A stretch of 64,000 nt of DNA from Cadophora sp. MPI-SDFR-AT-0126. Its lineage: Eukaryota > Ascomycota > Leotiomycetes > Helotiales > Ploettnerulaceae. Where the stretch lies: assembly GCA_020747065.1 (NCBI GenBank), contig JAGMVK010000005.1:3038001-3102000 (forward strand). Reading direction: 5' to 3'. Shown here piece by piece: positions 22,145-35,487 of the stretch. Position 1 is the first letter of the stretch. Each line of letters begins with the position of its first letter. A program made the translations under genes and the position numbers. The notes beneath the pieces are model-generated. The model did no database searches and was not told the DNA's origin. It was given only the letters and a program-made list of their open reading frames with translations.

Positions 22145-25100
22145 AACTTATTTCCATTCAACCTAGGCCCTCCAACATGTAATAGCCTTCTGGTCTATCA
22201 TCACCCTCAGGTCGAATTGAGTATTGTTGTTCAATGGGTCCGCTTAAGCGAGGTCGCGATTTCAGCACAACAAACGGGACATCTTTCTATATCGCCGTTT
22301 CTTTCTATGAAAACGTCCAGTCAGACACGTATAATGCAGATCCTGTGAACCAATCGATACTCAATGATCGTCCGAACCCCATACCGGCTCCTACTAATAC
22401 ACAATATGCAGAGACGTGCCATCTATCACCCTACCCCGCGCTAAACTTCGTACCGTTCGCACAATCAATTCAAGATCATCTTCGTTCGTTCACTGATCTT
22501 CAACATCCCGCTTGTCGGTCGCTCAATTGCCTGTTCCGATACTCTGGACTTTAGATGATCGACTGACTGCCTGCCTGATTATTCTGGCATGATTCTAGAT
22601 ATGCGTGATTGAGGTGTTGCGAAACGCGAAGGTCTGACTGATGATTGACGGGATGGGATATGCGTGAATCGTCGATGGATGCGGATATATGTTGCGCTGT
22701 AAGTATAAGCGATTGGAGTCATTTGTCATCACTACTGTCGTTCATTCGTCTGTCGGCTTTTATTCACCTGTCAGCTTCTGCAATTCACATCTCGTCCTCG
22801 CACGTCTATCATCTAGATCGGATCGGGAGAACGGATCTGATCTGTGAAGACCGCGGGGTCAAACCTCAAACCCATGTCGCGGGATGAGGTACAGAAGTCT
22901 TGGTAGTTGGAATAAGCATTAGCACAAGAAGGAGGATCAGTAATACTGGGTTGCAAATTGCGGATGTCGGACAGACTTAAGTGCGGAGCGATAGCGCCAG
23001 GCGGAAGTTGGGCTTTAGTAAGGTATGAGATCGTATTGGTACTAGTCTTAATGGGGCGATGCATATGGTGTGTAAGAGCTAGTGGTGGTGCATGTGCGGA
23101 ATTTGTTGGGTGAAAGAATGAAGTCACAGATGTCTGAAGAAAGGAAAGCTGTTGGGGGAGGGAAGCTGTGGAATTGATGGATATCTCATGTCGCTTATCG
23201 GGTTTGTTTGATCTGGAGATGAAGTAAGATCTCACAAACGTAATCTAGGAGATGAATGAAGCCATCACGGCTTCCTGCCTTGGCTTATCAAGGTGAGGAA
23301 GTAGTGATGTAGAAGAGGTGGATCTAGAGGTGTAAGACCTGAATCATGTGAAAGTATCTCGCAATGGACCCTCGTAAGAGGAAGTAGCATCTTTGGGGGC
23401 CGGCATGTTTACCGCGAAGCTGCCATCCGAAGCTACTTTCCGAAATAAAGACTTCTAGGCTGCATTAAAGTAGTTAATCGCTTGAATGATAAGGTTCCAT
23501 GTTGCTGTCGTCAGATTTGCTACTGTGTGTTGATGCAGGAACATGACGACGCTCTTACCCACACTTGCGGCTCGCATTTTGTGGCGAATGAAAACAAGAA
23601 AAGTTGAAAAATCTGAGAGTTTTTGGGGAGAAGCCATCATCACTTATGTGTCAAGCCCTCACATCTTGTTTTAGAACTGTCAAAGAAATCAGAATGAAGG
23701 TCTCCCATTGGGAAACCTCTTCGGGTTTTCAATCTCGATGGTCGTTTCCGGCATAAACTGCCGCCCCGAATGCCGGGACCAAAATCTCATATATGGATCT
23801 TCGTAAATCTCTTCATCCGGTACGTATCCAATGGTATGTCGCTCCTCGTTTGGCGGTACTTGCCTGACAGCCTTCTAGATGGTATTTTAACTTTGGGGGT
23901 GGAACTCCACATGGCACAACAGGGGGAAAGGAATTTACCGAGAAGTTGAAGAACGTTTAACAGCGAATCATCGTTCGGTCCGGGTCCTGTACCTGGTTCG
24001 GCAGCTCCGACTCGTACCACGGTCCGATTGCAGTCTTTAATGACCTTTTTGGGATGAGTGACTGGTGAAACAGTAGAAGTTGAGGGAAAGGGGGTTGAGG
24101 ATGATGGGTTGGAAGTGGCAAGTTATATAACAATGATTACTCGGATACAAAAGTGCACTTTTGGCCGCCACTCTGACTGAGTGATGGAACTCCAGGGATG
24201 TACCTTCGCATATGGTGGTCAGTGGGAGTAATCGGTCACATCTGTTTCGCCCTGGATGCCGCATTCAGCTAGCCTCCGAAGTTTCACTTACCTGCTTGTA
24301 ATCTGACAAGTCAAGGCCCTGATTACGTAGTGACGGTACTTTTGCCCAGCCAAAACACAAGGTTGTCAGCCAGCACGTTGCTTACCATCACGTGAGTTCG
24401 GTTAAAGCCAGGGGTTCTCGGCTAATGACTTGGCTGTCGGGTTCGTACTTCGTATCTCGACGTCTTTCTCTGCTTCTTTCTGTTCGTCCAGATATCAATC
24501 ATCAGCCTCACGCAACCCATCGGATCACGGTGGCACAGGACCTCCCGCTGTACCTACCAGCGAGTGATCCAAGCTCGTAGATCTAGTGAACCAGGCGACT
24601 TCGGCGACGTGCCTGGTGCTGAATCCTGTGAGGGGGGCGCTGATATACGAGAAATTAGCGCTGATTGGACTAGGGAACGAGAACCTCAGGTGTAAGCGCT
24701 TACGATGATCCGGGGATCGACGCATTTGGCACACGCTGCCTGGCGAGAGCGTCGAGCGTGCGGCGAGCGGGCTGCCTGCGCGGGCACTGGGGGGCTGCCT
24801 TTCTTTAGACATTTTGTGCGAGGACGGGGCGAGGCGAGGCGAGGCGAAGATGCACCCATGAGCCCTACACTCATGTAGGAAAATGCTTGGGACGACCATG
24901 AGAGGCCCGCTGAGGTGAGGTGGAGGACAGTGGACGGAGGGCGAATCTATCAGCTAAATCAGCACATATCACATCCACGGCCGATGCGACTCATGCGAGC
25001 TGATTCGTGCACATGGCGAGGTGCACTCCCCATTCCGCTGCTCTGGGATGCCACCGACAGGACCTGTACTTATGCCAACATCCCATTCCATCCTCACTCA

Positions 25101-25368
25101 TCAGCCATCATCCGTCCCTCCACTCGCTCGTCACTCGATGCCAAATCCCCACCACCCACCTTCCCTTCCACACCCCCATCTCATCTCATTACTTATTTAT
25201 TTATGGGTCTTCCGACGGCCGAAAATAAGATTCATGCATGCTGGCGACTGGGACTTTATAAGTCTACAGATGCCCTCCCTTGCGACTACCCGGCTGCCCC
25301 TCTGAATATGATATGAGTGTCGTTTCCTGGCGAGACGGATTGGATCACATCAGAGGCACTCACCTAGG
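22145..25368. other. 3.2-kb spacer upstream of the Zn2Cys6 gene
   Basis: No convincing gene was found. A minus-strand frame at 23235-22813 (140 codons) lacks an initiating ATG. Four tandem copies of GGCGA lie at 24828-24847. The last 400 bases are pyrimidine-rich (CCCATTCC, CACTCG, CCACCCACC blocks), fitting a long promoter and leader for the transcription factor. Confidence 0.5.
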
Positions 25369-27425
25369 ATGTCCATGTCGAGCAGCCTGATGCCCGAGCA
25401 GGTTGGAGATGCTTCCAGCCCGGACGCTGCAGCAGAGGTCAAAATCAAGAAGACAAGAGCAAGCAAGCCCAAGGTCAAAACTGGATGCCAAACATGCAAG
25501 TTCGTAATTTTGGTTTTCTTTGTCTTGTGTTCAAGTTTCGTTCATCCGTCCCGCACCGTTCCGCACATTACTGCATCTCAGATCTCAGCCTTATTCCCGA
25601 ACTGAGTTTCTCAACCTCACATGTTCCCGTTCCATTTTTCAATTCCTCACTGGATTTATTATCACCGTAACTAAATGTTTATTCCACGACTAGGATACGC
25701 CGCGTCAAATGCGATGAGACGAAACCGAGCTGTTTGCGCTGTGTGAGATTCGGTCACCAGTGCGACGGCTATTCCAACAAATCACCATCAAAGCCAGCTT
25801 CAAACAAGAGTTCACGGACGCTGGTCCCCAAGTCGCCCAGTCAAAGCCCGATAGCTATTTCGCGACCTGGTGTACCATCGGATTATTTCGAAGCCTCCCC
25901 AACGGCCTCATCACCGCTGGCTACTTCCCCTCTAGCTACCTCGCCGTTGGCATCTTCTCCAACTAAGATATACCCTTCACCAACACGGCAATTATTCCAA
26001 ACACCGCACGAGTATCAGGCCTTTCAGACATTTTGTACTCGAACGTCACATGAGCTCTCGTCGGCCTTTTCGACCGATCTATGGACTCGGCTAATGCTGC
26101 AAGCCTGTGAGACGTCTCCTTCCATTCGACATGCAGTGATAGCCATTGGAGCTCTGAACATCTCGAGTCCGTCACCATGGCCGGAAAATTCAGTGGGGAC
26201 CCTGAGGCATCAGTTTGCGTTCCGGGAGTACAGCAAGGCGTTGTGTTTACTCCGGAGAGATGTGGCTGGAGGATTCTGTGATTTGAGGACGACTTTAATA
26301 GCTTGTTTGCTATTTTATTGCTTCGAGTCCTATCATGGATATCACGAGATGGCCATTAACCAAGTATATGGTGGATTGAAGCTCATTCGAGAATGGGCCT
26401 CTGCATTTTACCGACCGGACGAGACTGGAAGGTTGAGAACGAAGATAGGAAGTGAGAATCCACATATCGTAGAAGACGATATTCTGAGGGCTTTCGGGAA
26501 TCTGGAAATCCAGGTGATGACGTACGCCGATGGCCGAACGAGAGAAGCACATGAGCATTATCGACATTGTGGGCAAGCATCGATTGACGAGATGCCCGAA
26601 ATTTTCACGTGCCTGGAAGAAGCGAGGACGATGTTGGAGTTGGTCATTCGGAGGAGCATGCACTGGCTACGGAGCACGATGCATCTTCAGAACTTTTCGA
26701 CACGTTCAAGTCCTACCTCGTCACCAACCAGCGATACCGAGGATACTGGACCCTGCTCACTATTTTTTGATGTGGACCCCACATTTGAGGAACGGCTGGA
26801 AACTCTGAAAGAATACGAGAGATGGGACGACGCATTCAGGCCCTTGCTAAATCACTCCAGGAAAGGATCAGCACCACACGAGGACTTCCTTCTTGCTTCA
26901 ACGCTGCGTTTGCATTGGCTAGCCGGGTACATGTCTATCGCATCGAACAATAGCCATTCGAGCTTGGTCAACAACAACCGGTTTACGACAGAATTGGAGG
27001 AACTGGTTGATATTGCACGAATTCTGCTGGAGAACTCGAAACGAGGAGAGTTTGAGACAGGAAGCACAGTCTACGTATTCGACATGCAAATTATCGTGCC
27101 TCTTATGACAGTAGGATGGGTCTACCGACACCGGGCGCTCCGGCGTGAGGCCATCCAACTTCTACTCCGCAGTCCGCGGAAGGAGGGCGTTTGGGACGGA
27201 ATTGTGGTGGGGAAAATAATGGCATGGCTCGCTGAAATTGAAGAAGAGGGATTGGAAGCTAGAGATCAGGGAGATGATTATATACCGGAATACGCAGCCG
27301 CAAGGTGCATCAAAATGGATTTCGATACGGTCAAGAGGGAAGCGAGCGTTTCGTGCTTGCAGCCTGTTAGGGGCTCACTAATTGGAGAGGAGAGGAGGCG
27401 GGAGGTGTTTATACCCTTTGTGTAG
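25369..27425 (+). CDS. Zn2Cys6 transcription factor with fungal-specific domain
   Basis: This is a nuclear regulator of unknown target. Exons are 25369-25499 and 25694-27425 (intron 194 bp, GTTCGT...CTAG), giving 620 residues. The zinc cluster is canonical: Cys 40, 43, 50, 57, 60 and 67, spaced C-x2-C-x6-C-x6-C-x2-C-x6-C, with 'KIRRVKCDETKPSC' across the splice site. The intron falls directly after the second cysteine, so the fold is only made after splicing. Basic residues precede the cluster. A Ser/Pro-rich linker holds a repeated 'SPLAT' motif. A long helical region follows ('HELSSAFSTDLWTRLMLQACE', core 'LWTRLMLQACETSPSIRHAVIA'), typical of the fungal-specific regulatory domain of the DUF3468 kind. 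The 3.2-kb upstream spacer is the longest gene-free stretch of the window apart from the one at 32.3-35.5 kb. Confidence 0.9.
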
Positions 27426-29636
27426 ACGACAGATTTGACAGTCGTAGGTAGGCAGCGGAGGGAACAAAAGCCATGGTATTCACACGAGATCTAATGATTC
27501 GAACAACTCGGACCTAACGTGACCTGATTGCTCCTTGTTTTCTGAGATTTACCTTTACAGATCCGGTGGATTGAAGGTTGCAACCGGCGCTTTCAACCTG
27601 CAAACTACCTGCTCTGCGCATCCCAAGCATAAAGTCCGAATCCGTACAAGCTTACCTTGAGAACTCGTCCGCTCCAAGACAGTCATTCAGCTTACCACAG
27701 AAGGAAATATCGAGCCACCGCTCTGGAAAGTTTCGGGCACAGACCTACCGGGACGGGACGTTATACGGCAAAATACCTCTTGCTGCAGCTGCGTGCTGTC
27801 GCGCATGGCGAATGCCTATCCGTACCGCCTAACAAATAGGAAGATATCCCATCTGAACCCTGGTTCTGGCGGGTCCAAGAATAGAATCCTCAAGTCACAC
27901 CACCTCGAGGCCAGCTAGCCAATGAGATTAGATTCTCAAGGCTCGTTCAAATACATGAAGAACAAAGTCGTCCGAGAGCTCAGATCAATAAGATATAACA
28001 GGATTATGAAAACAGCAATTGGTTTACAATCACAAAATCCCAAGTGTCACCGTGTAACGTCTCTACTAGCCTGAAATAAACAACCCCTCCCTTCCCATCA
28101 TCTTGCAACACGAAACAGCCAACCAACACGCCCACACATTAGCCAGAACCTTGTTACGTGCCTCAATCTATATTAATCCCCATGTGCGTATGTATGCATG
28201 CGTGCTTGTGTCCGGTGCTGCGACAGCGGAGCACTTACCATTACTGGATGGACTGCATGATCGTGACCGAACTGTCGGGTCTGAAAATATGCTCTGGGAT
28301 GAGGTGAGAGCGGGAGGAAGAGGCACGGTTGGAAGAGCGTGCATGTGAAGGATACTGGATAAGATATGATGGGAAATCGAATAGGGTGATGTGCGGATGC
28401 GGGTGCGGGGGTGGTGGGCGCTTAGGCGGGTGGGTTGAAAGGTGTTGAAAGTCCGAGGTTTGGTGGTGATTTCCAATGGCGCATAGTTTGTTCTTTTTAG
28501 ATATGTGACGGTACAATCTAGGCGATTGTATATTTAGAGACATGTCAAAGCGGTTGAAGCTGTTCGGAAAGGTGAGCTTTGATTGAAGTTGTGAGAACGC
28601 TGGCCCGCTGAACATTCAAGGGAGCGCTAGATCGCTGACGATCTATTCACAGACGCATCGATTGACATCATGCAGATCAAACAGCGAGATTGATCGATAA
28701 GACAGAGATATATCTCATGCTATTAGAGATAGTTTATGCGTAGCTTTGCCGAAGAGGGGTGGGTGGTCTACGGACCCCTAACTAGGCCCTCAAACGCATC
28801 ATCCGTTACATTCTTCTACTTCGTGGAAAAAATGCAAACTTTGTCATAGCACGCTCATCAATAGAATAGAACGAATGTAGAGATGAGTTGCGCACATGGC
28901 GAGTACATATAATTTTATTAGGATTTTGACGGGATTGCACTCAGTGCTATACAAAAGGAGTAAAATTTACTACTTTCTGTTTCACATTCAAAACTTGTCC
29001 TTTGCTTCTCCCAGTTATGGAACCGAAGTTAAAGAATAAAAATAGAAAATTGAAAGTTATCAGGATAGTATAAATGTATCTGGAAAGTGGAAATAAGAGA
29101 ATGCCATTTAATATATATACTGAACTATATATACTGGGAAAAAAAGAAAGAGAATATCATGGTTCGAATTTGACCGCGAATGCGAAAGCGAAGCAAAGGG
29201 TTGCGATATTGCATTTTGCGAGAGAGATTGTTCAGGTCAGTAAGGGTGAGGTTTACTAGCTTTCAAAGATGGATCTGAGGGGTTGGGACCGGAGTAGTTG
29301 AAAATGAGAATAGTTCAGTGTTGAAAATGCGCCAGATCCCTTTGGATTCGAACACGTTTTCGGCTGCATATAATGTTTGAAGCTTTCAGAAAGGAATTTT
29401 GAGCGAGTTTATACCGTCACATACATAAGATAAGAACACTGAGGTGGCTTTGCGGCTTCAAACATCTTGGAAGGGGATGCTGTATATGTTGCTGCGTCTG
29501 TGATCTTGTGCTCTTTAGTGTGTTCCACCTCAAGCCGGACTTTCAATTGCTCCCGATATACTCATTAAACAAGCCACGACAAGGAAATTCCTATCAACAA
29601 TGTCAAGCACATAGGACTCAGATTAGTGAAAACACC
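27426..29636. other. 2.2-kb gene-poor spacer, AT-rich in its right half
   Basis: No gene was recognised. The bases from about 28840 to 29270 are markedly AT-rich with many short A and T runs. Open frames at 28103-28615 on both strands overlap each other and have no domain signal. Confidence 0.5.
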
Positions 29637-32281
29637 TTAACCAAGCAGTAACTCCTTCCACTGCTGTTCGCCCTGACAAGACCTTGAAAACGCTTCCTTG
29701 TAAATCTTACCCAACCCGATCCGATGAGCAATTTCCTCCTCATCATGTTGAATCAAAAGAACATAATAAAGATCCCACTCAGATTCATCTCTTTCCGCAG
29801 CCTGGTAATACGTCCACCCATCATACTCCTCATCAGCAAAATTCTTTGCCTCGGAAAGAGCGATGAATTCGTGGGCGGCGCGCAAGTCTATCTCGCTACT
29901 CTGTGCATGGGCGAGGACTATTGTCCCACACCAGTCTCCGTTCCGGTCTGCGATATCGAAGCGAGCAAGTCCTTCTCCTAGCGGTGTCTCATTGACTGGC
30001 TGCTGAGAGATGCGGAATCTGGCGGACCACGTCCAGAATTGCAGATATGGTTTATCTGGGCGTAGAAGGTTAGGTCCCGCATCTGGTGAAGCCATCTTGA
30101 CGCCATAAGGGAAGACTGGGCCAGGGAGTGTTCGGTGGAATACTGTCCCATCTTGGTCAGGGAACTTCTTCTTGCGGCCGTAAGGATCATATTGGTGGTG
30201 AAGACCTGCATCTCTTGGGGCTTCACTTAGATAGCCACACCATCGATGTTCGACTTGTTTTGTATGGTGACCGGCTTCTGGTGGCTCGTTACGTATCATA
30301 CGAAGCCTGCCAAGCCCATCTCGAATATACCAGATGATCCAGGTTCTTTCCATTAGCCAAGTATGAAGATTCGTGGAGGGACCTGAGAGTCTGGCATGGT
30401 GGTATTCCATGACTCCAGTCCAACCGCTCCAGGACCATGTTGGAAACCGCATCTGTTTCGGTCGATTTTGGTTCCCACTTGTCCCGGCTTGAGCAGGAAT
30501 TGATCTATGAGAAGACGCCGCTCGCGGCTCCCAGAGCAAAGACCAATCGAAATGAGAATCCGGTAGACCAAATACAAAATGAGCGTTCAACCGCCCTCCT
30601 AGAAGGTTACTGATTCCATTGAAAGCAGCAAGAATATCCTCGCTCCTCGTAAGACTCCGCGTTGTGTAGAGTTCGACGCAGTTTTTGTAAAGCGCAATCG
30701 GCTTTTCATTCAAATTCGCAAGAAGATGAAGTGGGGCATGACCAAGCTCGATGGACCAGCCAGCAGTTTCTTTTTCTGAAATGATGTCTTCGGACATTGC
30801 AGTGGCTTGGCATTGGAAATAGACTCGACCATGAGTAAAGAGCAGACACCTCCGCGAGAGAAGACGCTCTTGGAAAGTCCAACCGCGGGTATTCCATCGT
30901 GATCTGTTGATATAAGTTTCCGAAAGATGAGACACCATCAAGGACAATCCTGGTCGATACTCTTCGATGTGTTGCGAGAAGATCCTCCGTGATGAGTCCA
31001 AGGCAACCAAGCCAGCACTAGCATCTGGGTCATCCGCGGCACATATCGTCAGGTCCGCATGACCATAGACACTGTCCATACCAGCAGCATTGAGCTCCCA
31101 GGAGTCGAGATCATCTTGGACAATGCAGATAGAGTCAACCCAGAGATACCTCTCTCCCAGGTCCCGCACAAGGTCGATGGAATCTCTGACAGCTCTAGGC
31201 ATGTCGTCGAGAACATCTCTCAAGCCTCCCGGTTGTCGTAGTTTGTTGACAGTATTGATGGTTGTTTTGAACAGCTCATCCGGCTTCCACGTATAGCTAA
31301 GAGCAATATATCGCCGTCCACGCGGAAGAGGAGTCAAGCACATCATGTCCACGTCGATGATTCCGAAAAAGGATTCCTCTCTCATATCTCCAAAGTGATT
31401 ATATGTGCTCTCACAAATGTCCTTATGAAAATTATGACACAAATCAATCCAGCTCTTCACCAGGGCGAGATTGGTTCTACTGCTTTCCACATTGCGACCG
31501 AGGAATAAGCTGCCTTCCGACCATGAATGTTTGGCAAGGAGGACAAGGTAGGCGTCTTGAAGACCAGGACCATCCCAATGAACCCTGATGCGACGTGTTC
31601 TTGCAAGAGCATTTTTTCGTGAAACATCGTGATTCCTCCCGTCAAGCTGCCATGAAATGAAGCAACGAAGTTTGACAAGCTCTGTAGGCTTGATTTTTTC
31701 GAACAAGTCTTCTTGAGTTTGTTCCTGGGCGGCTCTCATGATAAGACTGCATAACGGACAGGTAAGGCTTTTGTCTCGAATATAGGACAACAACCCTAGC
31801 TCAAGTTTCCCACGTCCAGAACCGACGCCAAATGTGTTGGGCTGGATATTATCACAATTGACAACGTTCTGCACGGAACTTGTAGACACTGGTTTGACTA
31901 TGAACTGATCTTCGGAGAGATTAAGGGCCTTGCATATGTCACATAATTCGCGGGTAGCATTGCGTGGAATTCCGAATAAGGTTGAAGCAATACTTTCAGT
32001 CTGAGCGAGTCAGCGCTTGGTAGCTTCATTTTCCTATGGTGCTTCGTACCCTGAGTTTCTCTCGTACTGCATTTGCCGCAGCAATCCAATTGGCTCTGGC
32101 CTAACTTATTTAGAGCTAACCAAACACTTGAGGATGGACTGACTTTGAATGTTCGACGGCGACGTTGTGCGCGGTCTGACTCCTCCTCGTCCAGATCGTT
32201 TGATGCTCTTCTTACCCTGTTATGATCGACACGATGGCCATCATCGTGTCCAGCCTCTGTATCGTTTGGTCGTTGTTCCAT
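29637..32281 (-). CDS. HET-domain protein with N-terminal CxxC/CxxC motif
   Basis: HET proteins trigger incompatibility cell death after fusion of unlike hyphae. The model has three exons: 32281-32144, 32100-32050 and 32000-29637 (introns 43 and 49 bp, all phase 0), giving 850 residues. Exon 1 is acidic then basic ('RRRRTFK'); exon 2 codes a 17-residue helix containing 'ANWIAAANAVREKLR'. The start of exon 3 has 'LCDICKALNL' (Cys 83, 86) and 'LTCPLC' (Cys 144, 147), a likely zinc site known from the N-terminus of many large HET proteins. The HET domain begins with 'YIALSYTW' (294-301) and continues with 'YLWVDSICIVQDD', 'VYGHADLTICAAD' and 'RGWTFQERLLSRRCLLF'. The C-terminal 350 residues have no recognised domain but contain Trp-rich stretches such as 'FPTWSWSGW'. 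Exons 1 and 2 are inferred from phase and splice signals and are less certain than exon 3. Confidence 0.88.
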
Positions 32282-35200
32282 TTCGAGCGGCTAAGTATCG
32301 TCAACGTTTAGACAAATGCCTTACTTTTTTGATATTGTTGCGTAGTGAACAGCTTGTATATGTAGAAACAAGGTTTTGAGGGAAACGGTTTGTTTTGTGC
32401 CTATTGAGCAACCTCTACCTTCCTGGTATAGCACCAAGGGAATCGTGTATCTGCCACCTCTTGGGAATAGAGCATGTAGGCCAGCACACCAGTGGCGTGG
32501 CTTTGTCAAGACCGAATGGCTGGAGACCCCATGCCCGCCTCCCGATTTGGTGTTGCCAAAAAATGATGGCTTGATAGAAACTCAAAATGTATAGGGCGGG
32601 TGCCACACCAGCGCCGGAACCAACCAGAATTTCTAATTAGCTAAGAAGCCAAAGAGTGATGACAAAAGCATAAAGCATTACGAGGCTAAGCCAGATTGAC
32701 ACCTTGCATGTGGCGCCTCCAAAAGACAAGTTACAGGGAGCTCTGAGCTCAGTTTTTGCTCTAGCCAGTGATTCGCTGAAGCCACGATGATTCAGGGCAA
32801 GTACGGGCAGCCGCAAAGACATAGATCATATGGCCCATTTACATGAATGCTAGATAGTGTATAGAGTACATACCGTGTTGGTGCATTAACTTCTGTGACG
32901 TTTGAATTGATAGTCCTAGCCAGATCTTCGGCACTGGAGGGGTATGCGCCAGAGTGCAATGGCAAAAGTCTCGAACAGTTTCAGCCCCCTCTATCGGCGA
33001 TCACGCCAACCTTAAATACCACCCTGAAGCCTGAAAGGCCATGACTGTAAGAGGGCAATTTTTCTTAAGCAGACAGTCTATTCGTGTTCATGGCGTCTCT
33101 ATCGATTCTGTTGTATGAACAGGGTTCTTCAGTGAGACTTTACACACCAAAAGGGGCGTGGACATCTAATCTCACCTGTGATCGAAAGAGCTGAAGTTCG
33201 AACTGAATTCGATATTTTCGGCTTCTTCAGGGTACTTCATAAGGATAAACGAAGGGATCAAGAATCTGGACGCATCGAGAGAATCAAGTTTCACGAGGAG
33301 GGCACAATCGGGAAAGTCGAGCCAATCATGACTTTTATTTCCGTCCTCGCATGCTAAAAGTTTTTTCTCAAGAATTTAAGGCACTTTAGAGGAACTAGAA
33401 ACTGGTGATCTCTGCTGTTTTGAACTCTACGATTCCCATGTACATTTCAAGATGCATCTCGTACACGGGAGAGTGCGAGCTTCTCATTTGTTGTCTCAGT
33501 CTAGTTCAGCAATAATACGCCACTATGTATTGTGATGGGCACGGGTTGGCTGAATAACGCAGCCTCAAACAAGTAACAATAGATTTGAAGCCGTGTGATA
33601 AGACATCGCAAGCAGGCGCCGGGCTTACGTGAGAAAAACAAGGCGTTTGTGTCAGTTGGGATATCTTCAGCCTTATTAAGTGAAGTATAATTCAAAATAC
33701 CATTTTCTGATTCATAAAAAGATCTATGTAATCGCGCTGTTAGTGGCTATTCAAATGGTTCTCTTTGCCTTGGCTGCAACTTCTATCTTCGCACATGCGG
33801 GACTCATTCGTGGGATATCGAGAAAATCATTTCCGACAGTCTATCGAGTCAAGGTACGATATTTGAGAGGAGCCATCAACCCTTGGAAGGCTGATTGTTC
33901 AAGTTAGTCAGGAAACAAAGTGCCGCAAGTAAGCCACAAGTGACGGAAAGCTGCCTGCGGACCGGCTCGTTGTCCTTCCTGAGGCGTAGATAAGAGATGA
34001 TACAGCTGGGGGTTATACGTGCGGGGTAACTTAAGTGCTACATCATGCTCCATTTAACGTCGACATAACCAGCCACTATATTGCCAATTATACGGCTGAT
34101 CAGCGAAAGGCTCGATATGGCGTAAGAAGGGCTGAGGGGAGCTCTCACAATCCATAGCGCTGATACGACTGCGAAATGTTCGCAAGGGTCTTCTCAGTTG
34201 GTGGTCGCAGCCGCCTCTAGCGGGTTTCTCCGACACTATGCAGCAATGTCACAAAAAAGCAATAAGAAAAGGAGCATTAGTCCTAACTTGGATCCCCGCC
34301 AAGCCAATCACGATAGATGCTTCGGCACTCCGTACAATCAGTCCTTCGTGCCGCTGAGACATTTCCACTGCTAGTAGGGGATGCCAGATAAGGGACTGCT
34401 ATTCGCCAAATGATGAGGCTCTTCTGATTTTCCCCATAGTGCACCAAATGAGAGCCCCTCACCCCTTCCTCTCTGCCTCTGATAGCGATGGAAATGTCTC
34501 AGCGGATGAAGGGATAGCGGTAGACCTGGAATCAAGCTCTACGGCAAGAAAAAACAAATACCACATCCCTTACGATACACTCTGAGGCTCCGCGCGATGA
34601 GCCTGTCGCCTGTGCCTTGTGCTAATTGGTGAGCTCGATCTGCGGAGAGTAAGTTCTCATGCACGAGCGGATTTGTCATTTTAAAGTCTACACATTTTCA
34701 GATTCAGGCAGGGCTATTAGACCTAGGTGCATTCTGCTAGATTTTATTTTTGAGACTTAGTGGACTCGAGAACAGGGTATGAAAGCCCAGGCTGTGCGTG
34801 GGATGTTTAGCGGTCTCTATCAGGATGGTGAGTTCATATGTCGTTCATGGTCGGTGGCGATTTTGCTCCCAAGCGTTCCAGACCTCGTTGATCTTATTTC
34901 CTTTCAGCCTCTGTGATCTTACACTGGCAGCACTGATTGGCTTAACCTGGCAAGGGGCTGGCTGCGGGCATGTAATGACAAACATATCATTTGCCTGAAG
35001 CGTGAAATCTTGGCCCGTCTCTGCCAGTCCATCGATATCGGGTCAAGCGGGCTTTTGGGTACCTGCTACCTCTATATCGACCGTCTGCGTATCATCCAAG
35101 ACAGCTAAGAGGACTGCACGGAACCGATGGACTATCGGCCTTGCCACGATCTTCATCAACAAAAGCCTTTGAGAGCTTTGTATCATGAGAGCTACAAGTA

Positions 35201-35487
35201 TTGGCAATGGACGGTTGATTGTGTAATTGCCTTGAAGTATCTCTAATTTCATATCTGGATTGAAATATGTCAAAGTTCAATATTGCTCCTCTGATCTACG
35301 CCACTTTGTATGCCTAAGCGGTTGAACTTCTCGCTCATGCATTGACGGGCAGCATTTGTAACACAGCAGTAACGTATCTCCATGGTACAGGACATCCTAC
35401 GCTTAAGTGAGAGAGAACTCTTGGTCTACCGGCTTTCAGACACAGAAATTTACTAATCCACGCATACTGTAGGACTTGCAAAAAAAT
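32282..35487. other. 3.2-kb gene-poor spacer with an inverted repeat
   Basis: No gene was recognised on either strand between the first HET gene and the L-domain gene. The only structure seen is an inverted repeat near 34.35/34.49 kb, listed separately. Open frames are short and carry no domain signal. Confidence 0.5.
34341..34515. repeat. inverted repeat, 17-bp perfect core
   Basis: CCGCTGAGACATTTCCA at 34351-34367 is repeated as its reverse complement at 34489-34505, 121 bp apart. The similarity extends imperfectly outward to about 34341 and 34515 (CCTTCRT before the core in both arms) and inward by about ten bases. It could be the ends of a small non-autonomous transposon remnant or a large hairpin. 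No target-site duplication is evident. Confidence 0.7.

Noticed and set aside
22813..23235. 140-codon minus-strand frame
   Set aside because: No ATG at its start, no domain, no splice partners; could be chance in a GC-balanced spacer.
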